The translations under genes were made by a program, and so were the position numbers. Below the pieces are notes generated by a model. That model was not told where the DNA came from. It worked only from the letters and a program-made list of their open reading frames with translations, and ran no database searches. Source: Chitinophagaceae bacterium (lineage in GTDB: Bacteria > Bacteroidota > Bacteroidia > Chitinophagales > Chitinophagaceae). Taken from it: a stretch of DNA of 51,291 nt. Positions 49,695 through 51,291 of the stretch are shown one piece after another; the stretch's first letter is position 1, and the number at the start of each line of letters is the position of its first letter. The DNA is taken from contig JAICXX010000027.1 in the NCBI GenBank assembly GCA_025934485.1, forward strand, positions 1-51,291, in the 5' to 3' direction.

Positions 49695-51291
49695 TTAAGA
49701 CACTTTCCGCTTGGCCGCGGCGCCGGAACCGTGGTCCGGCCGGAACTGCATCTCATGCAGCTTGGCATAAAACCCGCCCTTGGCCAAAAGCTCTTCATGA
49801 GTGCCGACCTCGCGGATCTCGCCCTTATCGAGGACGATGATCTGACTGGCTTTGCGGATGGTAGAAAGCCGGTGAGCAATGATGATCGAGCTTCGGCCAG
49901 CGATCAGCTTGTCGATGGCCTCCTGGATCAGCTGCTCGGACTCGGTGTCCACGGAGGACGTTGCCTCGTCAAGGATCAGGATCGAAGGATCGTACAACAA
50001 CGCCCGGATGAACGACAAGAGTTGGCGCTGCCCCAGCGAAAGCGAACTGCCCCGCTCCATGACATTGTAATGATAGCCACCCGGCAACCGCATGATGAAA
50101 TCGTGCATGCCGATGAGCTTTGCCGCTTCCACGACCTTTTCCATGGGAATCGCATCGTTGCGCAGGGTGATATTGTCCACTACGGAGCCGGAGAACAGAA
50201 ACACATCCTGCAAGACCACGCCGATGCTCTTTCGAAGGGCATCCAACCGGTAATCTTCGATCCGGACATCATCGATCCTGATCTCTCCCTCCTGAATATG
50301 ATAAAGCCTGTTGAGAAGACTGATGATCGAGGTCTTGCCGCTGCCGGTATGGCCTACGATGGCCACCGTCTCGCCGGCTTGCATGGTGAAAGAAATATCC
50401 TTCAGCACATACCGGCCCGCGACATAGGCAAAATTGACCTTGTCGAACTCCACTTTACCACGCACCCGCATAGGCGCGAAATCGCCCTGGGTCGTTATCA
50501 CGTCCGGGTTGTCCAGCACCCTGAACACCCGCTCGCTGGCGACCATCCCCATCTGCAATACGTTGAACTTATCGGCCATTACCCTAAGCGGGCGGAAAAG
50601 AAGATTCAGATACAGAAAGAAAGAGACGATCATCCCGCTCATCAGTAAAGCCTGATCCTTCGGCATCTGATGAACCCAGGTCGCACCCCTCCAGACCAAT
50701 AACCCGGTGGACAAGGCCAGGATGATCTCCACCACGGGAAAGAACACGGAATAGGCGAAGATGGCGTTGATATTGGCGTTCCGATGCTCGCGGTTGATCT
50801 TGTTGAATTTCAGGGCCTCTCGTTTTTCCGCCGCAAAGGTCTGGACGATCTGCATCCCCGTGATATGCTCCTGTACGAAGGCATTCAACGCAGCCACGGC
50901 ATTCCGTACACGGATAAAAGACTTGTTTACCGATTCCTTGAAGAGCCAGGTCGCCACGATCAAAAAGGGAAACGGCGAAAGACAAACGAGGGTCAGCCGC
51001 CAGCTTGTCCAGAACATAAAGATCAGGATCGACAGGATCGACAGGACATCCGCCAGCAGCGGGATGAGCCCATCGGAAAAGATATCGTTGATGGCTTCTA
51101 TGTCATTGATGGTCCGGGTCGTCAGGGTGCCTATGGGCGTCTTGTCGAATTGCGAGAGATTCAGCCCAATGACCTTTTTGTAGACATCCACACGCAAATC
51201 CCGAACGACCGTCTGGCCCAGCCAGGCAGTAATGAAGCTGAAATAGAATCTTGCGACCGTTTCGATCAGCAGCAGCCCGATCTGCAGGACC
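49695..51291 (-). CDS. MsbA-type ABC exporter, C-terminal part (runs off right edge)
   Basis: A fused membrane-ATPase ABC exporter, probably homodimeric, of which 531 codons are visible without a start. The membrane domain shows LIETVARFYFSFITAWLG at the edge, the PIGTLTTRTINDIEAI coupling region and several helices. The ATPase domain has Walker A IVGHTGSGKTS, signature SLSLGQRQLLSFIRAL and Walker B SILILDEATSSVD, with switch histidine in IIAHRLST. Lipids, drugs or peptides are typical substrates. The frame is open to base 51291, so the true start is beyond the window. Confidence 0.93.
   Translation of the reverse strand, partial: VLQIGLLLIETVARFYFSFITAWLGQTVVRDLRVDVYKKVIGLNLSQFDKTPIGTLTTRTINDIEAINDIFSDGLIPLLADVLSILSILIFMFWTSWRLTLVCLSPFPFLIVATWLFKESVNKSFIRVRNAVAALNAFVQEHITGMQIVQTFAAEKREALKFNKINREHRNANINAIFAYSVFFPVVEIILALSTGLLVWRGATWVHQMPKDQALLMSGMIVSFFLYLNLLFRPLRVMADKFNVLQMGMVASERVFRVLDNPDVITTQGDFAPMRVRGKVEFDKVNFAYVAGRYVLKDISFTMQAGETVAIVGHTGSGKTSIISLLNRLYHIQEGEIRIDDVRIEDYRLDALRKSIGVVLQDVFLFSGSVVDNITLRNDAIPMEKVVEAAKLIGMHDFIMRLPGGYHYNVMERGSSLSLGQRQLLSFIRALLYDPSILILDEATSSVDTESEQLIQEAIDKLIAGRSSIIIAHRLSTIRKASQIIVLDKGEIREVGTHEELLAKGGFYAKLHEMQFRPDHGSGAAAKRKVS

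Overview
The window looks like a chromosomal segment of a Bacteroidota bacterium, most likely a Chitinophagaceae relative (inference from gene content). The evidence is: TAnnTTTG-type promoters with few Shine-Dalgarno sites; a DUF3098 protein; an F-ATPase subunit a with a long exported N-terminal extension; a secreted protein with a T9SS-like C-terminal domain; a TonB-dependent receptor with a carboxypeptidase-regulatory N-domain; and a flexirubin-type pigment cluster containing DarA/DarB and a tyrosine ammonia-lyase close to the Flavobacterium enzyme. No tRNA, rRNA, CRISPR array or intact insertion sequence was seen.

Layout. 1-5326: housekeeping and envelope genes (leuS 5' part, ftsX, DUF3098, uppP, an MFS transporter, a metallo-beta-lactamase-fold hydrolase). 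5327-11054: an accessory island of small, mostly exported, lineage-specific minus-strand genes, partly AT-rich. It contains a decayed second copy of the hydrolase 3' end (7441-7730) and a frameshifted gene (9020-9903). 11134-14504: DUF3108 protein, flippase-like membrane protein, ruvC and a secreted esterase.

14477-34279 is a dialkylresorcinol/aryl-polyene (flexirubin-type) cluster in three transcription units. The left minus unit (17990 to 14477) encodes an SDR reductase with a FabI-like Y-X6-K motif, a FabZ-like dehydratase, a ketosynthase, an ACP and a phosphopantetheinyl transferase. The central plus unit (18097 to 26750) encodes a small exported protein, DarA, DarB, an HTH-like protein, a BtrH-like putative acyltransferase, an ABC-2 exporter, a second ACP, a ketosynthase and a chain-length-factor-like protein. 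The right minus unit (34279 to 27223) encodes a PaaK-type ligase, tyrosine ammonia-lyase, a 5'-truncated hotdog ORF, a ketosynthase, a short thiolase-fold protein, and a second ketosynthase/CLF pair. A plausible scheme: TAL makes 4-coumarate, the ligase activates it, KS/CLF plus dehydratase and reductase extend it on ACPs to an aryl polyene, DarB/DarA make the dialkylresorcinol, and an acyltransferase (the BtrH-like protein is the best local candidate) joins the halves. The ABC exporter may move the product. A proline-rich exported protein lies between the two convergent KS/CLF cassettes.

34320-40106: HIT protein, greA, a D-2-hydroxyacid dehydrogenase, rsmA, pdxA and a secreted T9SS-type protein. 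40159-44680: a TonB-receptor operon ending in a winged-helix regulator, with an 11-bp-arm palindrome set between the -33 and -7 elements of its promoter. 45329-49533: atpBEFHA, without atpG downstream, with an attenuator-like hairpin between atpE and atpF and an elaborate 3' hairpin region. 49695-51291: the 3' part of an MsbA-type ABC exporter running off the right edge.
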